This document shows, in pieces, positions 1 through 10,617 of a DNA stretch of 64,000 nt. A model generated the notes under the pieces. It was not told the DNA's origin, searched no databases, and was given only the letters and a program-made list of their open reading frames with translations. The DNA comes from Pollenia angustigena. Lineage: Eukaryota; Arthropoda; Insecta; Diptera; Polleniidae. The position numbers were made by a program, and so were the translations under genes. The stretch lies in contig OV884059.1 of the NCBI GenBank assembly GCA_930367215.1, forward strand, positions 67,365,393 through 67,429,392, in the 5' to 3' direction. Every line of letters begins with the position of its first letter. Positions within the stretch are counted from its first letter, which is position 1.

Positions 1-671
1 TACATTGTATTAGAAATTATAATGAAATTCAGTATTATTAAATTTTTTTCTGTACCTTTTAATATGGACTTTTCCGCAGTACTTCCGGAACAAAAAAAAA
101 ACTAATTTTCCCCCTTATTTCTTCTAATTTAATGTCAACACTAAACAGGAAGACATGAGGAAGAACTACATTGGACTGTACACTATAAATCCCCCCTGGG
201 GTATGTAGGGGTTAGGGATGGCAAATCGAAGAAATATATCGTATAGATATCTCTTAAGGGTATCGCTTTTTATAAATGAAAATGATCGATATGTCGAACG
301 TATTAAGCTTAAATTATTACCAAATTTATATACTTTTTATTTCAAATTTACTGCCTGTGTCTCGATTTCGAACGAAACTTTAGATCGCTTAACTTACATT
401 TAAATCAAAAACAAATTTTTAAAATTCTTTCTAACTGTAAGTTATGCAAACGAAGTTTTCGCTCAAATTTTACGATAAAAACAAAAAAATCAATTAAAAT
501 GAAAAATTGGAAGAAGACAAAAAGAAAAAAAAAAAAAAAGAAAAAACCAGTAGCTCGTTTCTGTATTTCTCGCATCGTAAAACTTCTCACATGAAGTGTG
601 AAACAAAAAATTCCAGAAAAAAGTGTTTCTGTATTTAAATGCGAAAACAGACAACACAGATTCTGTTTTAC
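1..671. other. AT-rich stretch with small repeat fragments, no gene
   Basis: No supported gene. At 213 the sequence TAGGGATGGCAAAT resembles one end of a hAT-type element; a similar end, read on the other strand, closes at 23219. I found no partner end here. Positions 549-580 match, in inverted orientation and with a few changes, 2942-2972 (the motif around GAAATACAGAAACG), so both are pieces of one dispersed repeat. Open frames here are short and compositionally simple (a poly-A/T tract near 525-545), so I do not call them genes. Confidence 0.4.
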
Positions 672-676
672 TTGAG

Positions 677-1330
677 GGTTACACGATCAAGTTTTGCCTA
701 TCAAGTTTTAATACACTCACACTTTTTTACCAATACACTCATACTTTTAAAAATTGATACGAACTTGCCTTTAAAATTCTCTTGCCAGTGAGTGTTTCAA
801 TTTACGTTCAAAGAAACAGCTGATTTCAAGGTTAGTGAGCAAATTTTTCGTTTATCTTTATAAATTGTTTTCTTGATGACATCTTGAAAGTAAATTGCTC
901 AAAAATTGAATGCAGCATACGTCACAGCTTTCAATTTATGTAAATTTTGACAAGCAGTATATGTAAAAGACTATCAAGAACAACTTGACCGTGTGGCCGC
1001 AGAGTTAACTGGAATATTTCCAATTATTAACCCTGCGGCCACACGTTCAAGTTGTTCTTGTTAGTCTTTTACATATACTGCTTGTCAAAATTGACATAAA
1101 TTGAAAGCTGTGACGTAGGCTGCACTCAATTTGTAAGCAATTTACTTCCAAGATGTCTACAACAACAGAGACAAACTTGTACTCAGCTGTTAAATTTAAA
1201 GTAAATTGCCAAACAAATGGAAAGGTGAAATTGAAAGCCATCTCGTGGTCAATTTAAAAAGTGTGAGTGTGTTAGCAAAAAACTGAGAGTGTATTGCAAA
1301 TTGAAAGGTAAAACTTGATCGTGTGGCCAC
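677..1330. mobile_element. Head-to-head pair of related palindromic MITEs
   Basis: Two inverted copies of one short element face each other. Copy A runs about 677-1000, from GGTTACACGATCAAG to CTTGACCGTGTGGCCGC. Copy B runs about 1035-1330, from GCGGCCACACGTTCAAG to CTTGATCGTGTGGCC. The innermost roughly 110 bp of each arm (around 900-1000 and 1035-1140) match closely, and the outer parts are more diverged. The motif CACACG(A/T)TCAAG therefore occurs four times, at both ends of both copies. No coding capacity. The pair could equally be one long foldback element whose centre repeats its ends. Confidence 0.6.
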
Positions 1331-1386
1331 CAAGTAAGTGTCAAATAAAAACGAAACGTCAACAAAACAAATAAATATAAGAAAAA

Positions 1387-1680
1387 CAGGGCTGCCAGAT
1401 TTGACGAGTTATCGTCGTTTTGACGATTTTTTGTTCCGAAATTAGCAAAGTGACGATTTGATGATTTTTTTTTTAAAGTGACGAAAGCAAAAACAAAATC
1501 AAAAATATTTTGTTATTACTTTCTATAGAAATTCATATAGAATTTTTAAATTTCAAACACTTCTATTTTGTGGCGTTGAAAATTGAAAAAAAAAAATAAT
1601 ATGAATGTCTGTAGAAAGCAACAACAAATTTATAAAATATTTTTGATTTTGTTTTTGCTTTCAATGAAATTGTTGGCGTT
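1387..1680. mobile_element. hAT-like non-autonomous element remnant (CAGGGCTGCCAGAT end)
   Basis: The end CAGGGCTGCCAGATTTGACG at 1387 and the following sequence closely match the left end of the complete element at 61363-62154, which has an 8-bp TSD. The right terminus is not present, so this copy is truncated. Inside, an inverted repeat pairs about 1486-1513 with 1635-1663 (AAGCAAAAACAAAATCAAAA and its complement). No coding sequence. Confidence 0.6.
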
Positions 1681-1713
1681 GCCTTTTACACTATAAGCCC
1701 CTTAGTCTTCATA

Positions 1714-1932
1714 GGCCCGTTTTCACAACTTACCGATAGTTTAAAGTAGACTTTAAATGGCCCGTTAAAAAGTGTTCCATTATTAAAACTTTACTTTAAC
1801 CTAAAATGAGCGATAAAATAGATTAAGGTTAAACCTACCTGATAGGTTAAAGTAAAGTTGTTATAATGGAACACTTTTTATACGGCGTATAAAATCTTAA
1901 CTTTAGCTATCGGTAAGTTGTGAAAACGGGCC
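1714..1932. mobile_element. 219-bp palindromic MITE
   Basis: Near-perfect terminal inverted repeats start GGCCCGTTTTCACAACTTAC and end with its complement. Further inward the arms pair again around TGTTCCATTAT/ATAATGGAACA. The trinucleotide ATA directly flanks both ends (1711-1713 and 1933-1935), which may be the target duplication. Superfamily not assigned. Confidence 0.7.
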
Positions 1933-1935
1933 ATA

Positions 1936-2280
1936 ATAAGATAATTTTCAATATTTTTTAAATGTATGGTTATTAGGCACCACAGAAAAAAGATATCTTT
2001 AGAAACAAGGCAGCTTAAATTTTTATTTTATCCCTATTGTGAAAATTGTCCTCGAAATTGTTTGTCTGTTCCCGGAAAAATATATCGGCAAAATCAAAAT
2101 TTCGAGGGAAAGTAATGGACCAACTTGGCTTATTTTGAACATTTAATACTTCTTATATACATACATATACAAAATATGAATGATATTTGATATTCTTATC
2201 TTATATGTACACTTTTGTGCCAAAACGATTATTCCGGCAAGAAAAAAATTTGTTTGTCTCCCAGTAAAAACTTTTTCAAA
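1936..2280. other. AT-rich sequence, nothing recognised
   Basis: No open frame, repeat end or RNA gene that I can support. The right limit is the left breakpoint of the large tandem duplication. Confidence 0.4.
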
Positions 2281-3120
2281 ATGGATATTCTTTTACTCGT
2301 TATTTAGTAGCTTTCTTCTATAACTACTTTTTTCTGGATGTATTTAGATAAAAAAAAAATAATGACTTACTTTTGAATTTGTTCATTTTTGCCTTACCCT
2401 TGTAAAATTCATTGGTTAATTATGCACTCATCATTTAAATTCTTTCTATTTTTTTATTTATATATATTAAAAAAATAGTTAACAAATTATCGTTTGTTAC
2501 AAAAAACAAATTTTACAGGAGAGACATTTTTCTACTTTTCTCTGCTATCACTTGCAATATCAAAATGAAAATATGCATTAAATTTTTGGAGCAACGAAGT
2601 GGAATTCGCCTACAATATTTTGTCAGGTGACGTCTCTTTGAATGTAGAACAAGATTGCATCAAAAACTCAATTTCAAAAAAATTGGCATGTACGATAATT
2701 TCGCGGAAAGGGGTCAATATTTTAAATTTCAAATATCTATATTTTGTTTTTCTCGCACCAATTTCAAATGTGACTTATTTTGACAGTTGTTGAGAGAAAC
2801 TTTTTACAAAATATTGTTACAGAAACACTTTTTCTCACATACTTACAATAATTTCTGTAAAGTTACTTAAATGACAGATAATTCTCGCAAAGGAAAGATA
2901 CAGAAACACCAGTCGCATTTCACTGGTTTCATGCGGAAAATTTTACGATGCAAGAAATACAGAAACGGGCTACAGTTCGTTAATTCCCAAGACCATATTT
3001 TATTTATTCGAAATATAAAAAATTTAAATGGAATTACATAGTGCCGGCTATACACTACAAAAGTTTAGTGCTCAAGTCTTAAGCAACATGTTCAATTAAA
3101 AAAAAAAAAAAAAAAAAACA
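2281..3120. other. Unassigned AT-rich sequence at the start of the duplicated unit
   Basis: About 840 bases (repeated at 9425-10262) with no recognisable protein. A 64-codon frame at 2599-2793 (9743-9937 in the copy) is conserved only because the DNA is duplicated; it matches no family I know. The segment ends in a 21-base poly-A run (20 in unit 2), next to a MITE fragment. Confidence 0.4.
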
Positions 3121-3300
3121 GGGGGCTAATTCTGGCAGTCGTGAACTAATACTTTTTAGAAATAATTTTTTTAATGTTGTGAGAACTCAAATAAATGCTT
3201 TACAACACTGAAAAAATTATTTCGATTCGTTCAGTATCGGCTAAAAGAATTAGAAATAAAATTGTATTCGATCCGATATGGACATCACCACTGAAACTCT
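3121..3300. mobile_element. Truncated MITE related to the one at 59665-59906
   Basis: Begins GGGGGCTAATTCTGGCAGTC and shares several blocks with the complete 242-bp element at 59665-59906: TTCTGGCAGTCGTGA, AATGCTTTACAACAC, CGATTCGTTCAGTAT and AATTAGAAAT. The right end is missing or diverged. The copy in the second duplication unit starts near 10264. Confidence 0.55.
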
Positions 3301-3453
3301 ACCTTTTAACGACAAAAAATATCAGTAGTCAAAATTCGAAAAATTTTCAACTTTGACGTTTCTATATTTTTACCGATATTTGTCGTCAATATTTGTTTAT
3401 TTAAAATAGAGAATATCCAATTCGTTAAAATAACCGAGATTTAAAGTTAATTA

Positions 3454-3470
3454 AGGCTAGTTTACACGCT
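3454..3470. mobile_element. Left end of the outer PIF-like MITE (unit 1), split by a LINE
   Basis: TTA followed by AGGCTAGTTTACACG matches the terminus of the intact 460-bp MITE at 16865-17324 (AGGCCAGTTTACACGG). After about 16 bases the plus-strand LINE begins; the MITE resumes after the LINE tail at about 5534 with ATACAATGTATAACG. The 3-bp TTA target is typical of PIF/Harbinger elements. Confidence 0.65.
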
Positions 3471-3474
3471 AGCC

Positions 3475-5535
3475 TAATGGTCCCCCCTGGAACACAAAAT
3501 TTATATCTCGGCTTAAAAACAGGAAAAATAAATTGTATAAAAGTTATAAAAAATATGGTACGTTGTTGTGTTATGCAAAGTACTCAATATCAAGATCTGA
3601 ATACACTATTGCTAATCAATTAGCTTATAAAAACTATTTAGATAAAATAAGACATAATTTCAAAAAGGATCCAAAATCATTTTATAAATTCGTTAATTCT
3701 AAAAGACGATCGGCTGAATATCCTTCGATGATGAAATATGGTGATTCAGAATCTTCGGATGATAAGTCCATTAGTAATATGTTTGCTGACTTTTTTGCAT
3801 CAAATTACTCTTCGTCATCCTTTAACTATCAATATTCGTACACAATCCTTCAATCCACAACTTTTTCTATACCATCCATTAGCCAACAAACCGTCTTAAA
3901 CGCCCTAGCTAAGCTAAAATCGTCAAATGTTGCTGGCCCAGACGGCGTTCCCTGCTGTATTTTAAAGCAATGCTCACAAATATTATACATTCCATTGACT
4001 CACATATATAATATATATCTTAAGACGGGTTATTTTCCTTCAATTTGGAAAGAATCGTTTATAATTCCACTGCTTAAATCTGGATTTAAAGCTAATATTT
4101 TAAATTATAGAGGCATAGCTAAATTAAGTGTTATACCAAAATTATTTGAAAAACTTATATGTATATGATACACTGTCGCATCACGCATCATCTATATTAT
4201 TTCCAACACAACATGGATTTCGTAAATCATGCTCTACAGCTACGAATCTTCTAGAGTTGACAACTTGGGTAAATGAAGGGTTTGTTAATGGCATGCAATC
4301 GGATGTTATATATAACGATTTTAGTAAGGCGTTTGATAAAGTTAATCATGATCTTTTGCTGTTTAAGCTTGATCGGATGGGTTTTAGTTTATCGCTTCTT
4401 AAATGGCTTGGTTCATACTTAAAAGGCAGAACATATTCAAATTGTATAAATGTAATATCAGGTGTTCCTCAAGGTAGTCACCTAGGGCCCCTCCTATTTA
4501 CACTATTTATAAATGATCTTCCTTCTGCAATTAAACACTCAAAAACTTTAATGTATGCAGATAATGTAAAACTATTTATTTCCTTCAACAACTCTGATCA
4601 GCAAGTTCTTTTGCAGAATGATATTAATAATTTAACTACCTGGTGTAGCATGAACTTAATGGATCTTAATGCGTTAAAATGTAAATATATGATTTTTACA
4701 AGATCAAGTCCAATAAAGGGTAGCTATATTATGAATAATATAGTTCTAGATTTGGTTGAAAATTTTAATGATCTTGGCGTACTTTTGGATACACAATTAG
4801 ACTTTAAAAGTCACATATTGTTAACAATCAATCCTTGGGTACTTGGGTTCATAAAACGTTGGGCTAAGGAGTTCTCCGATCCATATACAACAAAGCAACT
4901 GTTTACTACCCTAGTTAGCCCAATTCTTGAATATGGATCTGTTGTTTGGGACCCTCAATATCAAGTACACTCTAACAAAATTGAGCCGGTTCAGAAACAG
5001 TTTCTGTTTTTTGTCTTCGCGGTTTGCGTTGGAACCCTAACATGGCAACCTTCATCATACGAACATCGCCTCGCCCTTATTTAGTTGCCGACATTAAAAA
5101 GTCGTAGACATATGTTAAATGTTACTTTTTTGTTAAAATTGATGAACGGTAGTCTTCATTCCGAATTTCTTCTTAGCAAAATAAATTTACATATTCCTCT
5201 TCGATCGTTAAGAAATTATAATATCCTGAGCATAAAATATTACAGCACAAACTATGCTAATTTTGATCCATTTCGTAGAATCTGTGATGAATTCAATTTA
5301 TTGTATCCATTTATAGATTTTAATAAAAGTTTGGAAATCGTGAAAAGAGATATTATAATACACTTAAATACAATTACCTAACAAATTTATTATATTTTAA
5401 TTTTCATATGTAAAAATGTCATTTATATTTGATTTTTGTTAAATTATTTGTAATTTCTTAATTATGTTTTGTATAAATTTTATTTAAATTAGTCTGTAAG
5501 GATTATTCCATAGACTTTAATAAATAAATAAATAA
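3475..5535 (+). pseudogene. 5'-truncated LINE, CR1/jockey-group reverse transcriptase (unit 1)
   Basis: Non-LTR retrotransposon relic without its endonuclease half. The frame can be followed from about 3485 (PPWNTKFIS, typical of the linker before the reverse transcriptase), although the first ATG-like start is later. Visible reverse transcriptase blocks are AGPDGVP, then NYRGIAKLSVIPKLFEKL, NDFSKAFDKVNHDLL (palm motif A), GVPQGSHLGPLLF, and YADN where an active enzyme has YADD. Lesions: a frameshift near 4128-4168, an in-frame TAG at 5082-5084, and continuing C-terminal sequence to 5381. The 3' end is an (AATA)n run at about 5519-5535. The style of motif A suggests the CR1 side of the CR1/jockey superfamily, but the clade is uncertain. 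It interrupts the outer MITE. Confidence 0.85.
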
Positions 5536-6220
5536 TACAATGTATAACGACATGATGTAGAATAAGAAAAAATCATATCATCTAAAAGCAAAATGAACTG
5601 AGTAAGAAAGAACACAAATACAAAACTGACAAGCGGTCGGTAAAGGCAAGATTACACTATTATACTTTGTATTAATACATGTCAAAAACTCAAGTAATAT
5701 GACAATGTGTGAAAATGACAAGTATTAAGAAAAAAGTTTGGCATCCCATACGACTTCATCGTTTTTTGAAAAATTTCTAAACAATAATACTTTTCATTGG
5801 ATCAGGGTTGCATTTTATTTCATTTGTAAGTGTTTATACTTAATGTGATGGTCTGAACACAAACTTTCATGTTAAATTAGAATTTTTGACAGTCGCAACA
5901 AAACTCATTAGATTTCTTTCTCACAAAGTATTATGGAATACGTAAGACTTGTGAGATAGTGTAATCTAGGCTTAAATGTTTTTTTTTTTTCTAAACCATT
6001 TTAGAAACTTATTTATTCTTCTCATCACACCAGAGGTGTATTTGAACAGCATATATTGAAGGTGATAACATTTTTATACAATTACAAAAATAACAAAAAT
6101 TAACTCAGGAAATTTTCATGTTGTTTTTGTAAAAATTGTAAAACTGCAACCATCTGCTTTTCTGTTATTATTTTTGATTTAACTTAGTCCATCCGTGTAA
6201 ACATGAAATACTATACTTAT
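5534..6220. mobile_element. Remainder of the outer PIF-like MITE (unit 1), interrupted by an inner MITE
   Basis: 5534-5643 and 5973-6220 align with the inside of the intact MITE at 16865-17324 (inverted there), including GACAAGCGGTCGGTAAA, CATCACACCAGAGGTG and GCAACCATCTGCTTT. The smaller MITE 5644-5972 sits between them. The segment ends where the minus-strand jockey begins at 6221. Confidence 0.75.
5644..5972. mobile_element. 329-bp inner MITE with TAA target duplication (unit 1)
   Basis: TIRs AGGCAAGATTACACTAT and ATAGTGTAATCTAGGCT (15 of 17 matching) are flanked by TAA at 5641-5643 and 5973-5975. The uninterrupted sequence is visible in the related MITE at 17190-17200 (inverted), which confirms the insertion. 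The 3-bp TAA target fits PIF/Harbinger-type elements. No coding sequence. Confidence 0.8.
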
Positions 6221-6397
6221 TTTATTTATTTTTTTTTTTTTTCATTATTTATTTATTGAATCTTCATATATTAAATATGAACTAACAATAATTAATCAAA
6301 TCTTAACCTAATGCTTTATTTTATGTCCTGCCAGTGCCAGACAAAAATTTTCTTCATCACGGGTTCTGTTCACATATGTATGTGTTTATCGCTCATC

Positions 6398-8924
6398 TTA
6401 ATGGGTAGTGTCTCTTCTTCTTAGGCGAGAGTGGCCGCTATCATTTAAAATATTTCGTGCTAGTGGATTTGGGTGCAACTCTAGCCTTTTCAAATATTTT
6501 ACCGCATACTTCGTAATAATAGTCCTTAACAGTGGCACATTGAGATCCTTGTGGATATTTGAGTTTTTAACATACCAAGGGGCAGCTGTAATTATTCGAA
6601 GAAGTTTATTTTGGCGCCTTTGAATTTTTTCGATATTTGATAGTTGAATACCGTAGCACCATATTGGCTTTAAAATAGCGTTGTAAAGTAGTAGTTTGCA
6701 GTCGAGACTAAGAACAGAATTTCTTCCAATAAGCCAGTTAATTTGAATTGCTTTTAGTTTCATTTGGGTTAATTTTGCTTCTATATGGCATTTCCATGTT
6801 AAACGCCGATCTAGATGAATACCGAGATATTTGACATGCGATTGTTGAGGCACTAGTTGATTATTGATTTTAATAGGGGACATATTTCCCGACGCAAGGT
6901 AAATGTTATATGTACGCATTTTTGCTCATTGACCTTTATTCTCCATTGTTTAAACCACAGTTCTAGTTGAAATATATGATTCTGCAGGTATCGAGATGCT
7001 TCACGACTGTTCTCGCGTACGCTTAGAAAAGCTGTATCATCAGCAAAAGTTGAGGTTAGGGTGTGATTGTTTGTTGGCATGTCCGAGGTATATATAAGGT
7101 AAAAAAGTGGGCCCAGGATACTTCCCTGAGGGACTCCAGCTTCAATTGGCTGAGGAGAACTTAAAAAATCGCCTTCTTTAATAATAAATTTTCGACCGGC
7201 CAGGTAGCGGAGCAATATTTTCTTTCTTCAAAGGCTTTTCTTATGGTGTTTACTATCCGATGGATTTGTTCAATTGTGCTATGCTCTCTTCTGAAGCCGA
7301 ATTGATGATTGGGTAAACACCCATTGTCATTTAAAATTGGGGTTAATTTTGACGCTAAGAGCTTCTCAAACAGCTTTGATATATTAGATAATAAGCTAAT
7401 AGGCCTATATGACTCAACTTTTGTGTGATCTTTTCCTGGCTTTGGTATCATCGTTATTAAGGAGACCTTCCATTCTTGAGGGTAGTATTCAAGTCGTAAA
7501 ATAGCATTAAAAATATAAAGAATAATTTTCTTTGCTATGCGAGGTAGCTCCAAAAGCATTTTGTTACTGATTTTATCAATACCAGGTGCCTTCTTGGTGT
7601 TTAATTCACAAATAGCCCTTTCTAATTCCCTTATCTCAAATCTTAGCGGGATAGCTGCTCTAACATTAACAGGCGGCAACTCGTGCGCTGTATCGTCAGG
7701 TATATTTTGGGTAAATACGTTTTTCAAATGATTTACAAACAGGTTTCCTTTTTCATTATCATTTCTTGCCCAACTTCCATTCAAGTTTCTTAATGGTGGT
7801 TTCGAGATAACTGGTCTTTTGAGGTTTCTAGCTGCCCGCCATAATGAGTAGCCTGATTGTGGAGTTGCATCCAAGTCCTTAAGATATTTTTCTACGGAAG
7901 CCGTTTTCTGAGTCTGCAGTAATTTTCTTAGCCTATTTGTACACTCTTTTAATTCATTTTTAAGTTGAGGGGATCTTTGCAATTGCCATTCTCTTCGCAC
8001 TCTCCTTTTTTCATTCAAGAGGCGCTCGACATCTGCAAAATATATTTTGTTATAATTGGTTTTTTTGAGGGTTTTGCTGGAATGTTGAACAGCTAGTTTA
8101 AGATAACTGTCAAAATTGACAATAGAGAGATCCACATTTTCCGGTGTGCTAAGCGGAATATTTTCTGTGCAATGGGTACTGAGATATTTTTTATATTTTA
8201 ACCAGTTTATTTGTGTAGCTGTTGTCGCTATGTAACCAGAGGGAGATACGATTCTATTGGTGTTTGTTATAGTAACTATTGTAGGTGTGTGATCAGAGGA
8301 TAATTCTAACGAAGGTTCAACTTGAATCGTTTCTGTGGGGATGTTTTTAACCACTCCGAAATCGATGACATCTGGAATTTTTTGCGGATCAGCAGGCCAA
8401 TATGTTGGTTGTCCGCTCGCGACGACATTTAAATTCATTTTAGAGATTGTATTATACAAAACACGACCCTTTGGTGTTATTAGTCGTGAACCCCAGAAGG
8501 TATGTTTAGCGTTATAATCGCCAGCAGCCAGGAAACAGGGCCCCAATGACTTATAATATTTATAATATTGGCTTTCTGATATTGCAAATCTAGGTGGTGA
8601 GTATAAGGATGAGATTACTATGTTTCGATTCAGCTCTTTAATACAAATGTTCGTTGCTTGGAGATAATCTTCACGATGATCACACATCAGGTAGTGTTTG
8701 ATTCAGGTTTTTATCAAAATGGCAGAACCTCCACAAGCTCTATCTCGAGGGTCCTTGGTATCATATAGTGTATAACCATTGATTTTAAACGTATTTCTTG
8801 AGGTCAAATGAGTTTCAGAAACCATCATGACATCAATTTGTTTATTTTTAAGAAAGTATTCTAATTAATTTTTATGTTAGCGGATGCCGTTTGCGTTCCA
8901 AAAACAAATTTTTAAACAGTTCAT
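6398..8924 (-). pseudogene. jockey ORF2 (endonuclease/reverse transcriptase), broken, unit 1
   Basis: Start ATG at 8924-8922 overlaps the ORF1 stop as ATGA, the usual jockey arrangement. The N-terminal AP-like endonuclease is recognisable (LKICFWNANGIR, VSETHL, then GDYNAKHTFWGSR and SSDHTP). Three in-frame nonsense codons interrupt it (plus-strand 8877-8879, 8865-8867 and 8703-8705). The reverse transcriptase shows KKAPGIDKI, SYRPISLLSNISKLFEKLL, HQFGFRREHST, GVPQGSILGPLFYLIY and TFADDTAFLS. Between FEERKYCSA (near 7215) and YLAGRKF the stretch that should hold palm motif A (the xxDxxxAFD block) is missing and the frame changes, so the enzyme is dead. A further frameshift lies near 6900. The C-terminus ends at 6398. 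Family assignment rests on motif order and spacing. Confidence 0.9.
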
Positions 8925-9411
8925 GGTTTGTTAAGTACAGCTTGCAATAACATCGATTGCATTCTAAGGATCTCCTGCATCATATTACCCATTGTGTTTG
9001 TAAAATTATTTACTGTTTGCACTAAAGTTTCCATGGTTTTTTCTAGACGACTTAAATTAGAAACTGGAGTTTCATCATTACTTGGCGAAGCACCTTGCAT
9101 TGGCACATGGTTTGTTTTTAGGACGTTAGCATAAGAGGTTCTGTTATTACTAGGCTGCGGAGCCTGAGTGTCATTAGTGTTTGCTTGATTTGGTACCTGC
9201 ATTTGAGGGGGATTAGTTTTCGCTCCAGCCGACTGCTTGACGATAGTATATACAGGACATCCTCTATAATTGGCAGTGTGATTGCCGCCACAGTTGCTAC
9301 ATTTTTTTACATTGGGGTCATTTTTAGACTTATCGCACTGGACTGTACCATGTAATTCACCACATACTACGCAAACAGGGGGTAAATAGCAGTAGGCCTT
9401 AGTATGGCCAA
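8921..9411 (-). pseudogene. jockey ORF1 (gag-like), 3' fragment, unit 1
   Basis: C-terminal part of the nucleic-acid-binding ORF1 protein. Upstream of the methionine at 9202 the same frame continues and contains CCHC zinc-knuckle spacing (GHTKAYC, CVVCGELHGTVQC, CSNCGGNHTANYRGC). It ends VLNKP followed by TGA at 8923-8921, overlapping the ORF2 start by 4 bases. The frame is cut at 9411/9412 by the foldback transposon's TSD and terminus, and then by the duplication joint, so no 5' half is attached here. Confidence 0.85.
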
Positions 9412-9424
9412 TAGACTGGTCGCA
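9412..9424. mobile_element. Orphan 13-bp terminus of the foldback transposon
   Basis: TAGACTGGTCGCA, identical to the left TIR at 16545-16557 and preceded by the same TSD copy (atggccaa). Only this tip of the transposon was included in the duplicated segment; the next base pairs belong to the start of unit 2. Confidence 0.9.
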
Positions 9425-10617
9425 ATGGATATTCTTTTACTCGTTATTTAGTAGCTTTCTTCTATAACTACTTTTTTCTGGATGTATTTAGATAAAAAAA
9501 AAATAATGACTTACTTTTGAATTTGTTCATTTTTGCCTTACCCTTGTAAAATTCATTGGTTAATTATGCACTCATCATTTAAATTCTTTCTATTTTTTTA
9601 TTTATATATATTAAAAAAATAGTTAACAAATTATCGTTTGTTACAAAAAACAAATTTTACAGGAGAGACATTTTTCTACTTTTCTCTGCTATCACTTGCA
9701 ATATCAAAATGAAAATATGCATTAAATTTTTGGAGCAACGAAGTGGAATTCGCCTACAATATTTTGTCAGGTGACGTCTCTTTGAATGTAGAACAAGATT
9801 GCATCAAAAACTCAATTTCAAAAAAATTGGCATGTACGATAATTTCGCGGAAAGGGGTCAATATTTTAAATTTCAAATATCTATATTTTGTTTTTCTCGC
9901 ACCAATTTCAAATGTGACTTATTTTGACAGTTGTTGAGAGAAACTTTTTACAAAATATTGTTACAGAAACACTTTTTCTCACATACTTACAATAATTTCT
10001 GTAAAGTTACTTAAATGACAGATAATTCTCGCAAAGGAAAGATACAGAAACACCAGTCGCATTTCACTGGTTTCATGCGGAAAATTTTACGATGCAAGAA
10101 ATACAGAAACGGGCTACAGTTCGTTAATTCCCAAGACCATATTTTATTTATTCGAAATATAAAAAATTTAAATGGAATTACATAGTGCCGGCTATACACT
10201 ACAAAAGTTTAGTGCTCAAGTCTTAAGCAACATGTTCAATTAAAAAAAAAAAAAAAAAAAACAGGGGGCTAATTCTGGCAGTCGTGAACTAATACTTTTT
10301 AGAAATAATTTTTTTAATGTTGTGAGAACTCAAATAAATGCTTTACAACACTGAAAAAATTATTTCGATTCGTTCAGTATCGGCTAAAAGAATTAGAAAT
10401 AAAATTGTATTCGATCCGATATGGACATCACCACTGAAACTCTACCTTTTAACGACAAAAAATATCAGTAGTCAAAATTCGAAAAATTTTCAACTTTGAC
10501 GTTTCTATATTTTTACCGATATTTGTCGTCAATATTTGTTTATTTAAAATAGAGAATATCCAATTCGTTAAAATAACCGAGATTTAAAGTTAATTAAGGC
10601 TAGTTTACACGCTAGCC

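Larger units (their letters stand above)
6221..9411 (-). mobile_element. jockey-clade LINE, 3' part (unit 1 copy)
   Basis: Minus-strand non-LTR retrotransposon with its poly-A tail (poly-T on the plus strand, about 6221-6243) next to one target copy, actatacttat at 6210-6220. It holds all of the ORF2 remnant and the 3' end of ORF1. It stops at 9411 because the duplication breakpoint lies just beyond; the 5' half exists only in the unit 2 copy, which extends to 20548. Confidence 0.85.
2281..9424. repeat. Tandem segmental duplication, unit 1 (about 7.14 kb)
   Basis: The whole interval recurs immediately downstream at 9425-16559 in direct orientation. The offset is 7144 bases at the left, 7143 through the middle and 7133 at the right, because of three short length changes in homopolymer or T-rich tracts. 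By eye I find only six substitutions (at 3559, 4551, 5384, about 6165, 8229 and 8694). The unit ends with the first 13-14 bases of the foldback transposon (TAGACTGGTCGCA at 9412-9424), preceded by its TSD copy (atggccaa, 9404-9411). The duplication therefore happened after that transposon had inserted. The joint shares only about 3 bp (aat) between the two breakpoints. Confidence 0.93.

Noticed and set aside
2599..2793. Conserved 64-codon protein (identical frame at 9743-9937)
   Set aside because: The identity comes from the DNA duplication, not selection. No motif or codon bias.
7537..9134. Plus-strand frames opposite jockey ORF2 and ORF1
   Set aside because: Shadows of the minus-strand element, without independent motifs.
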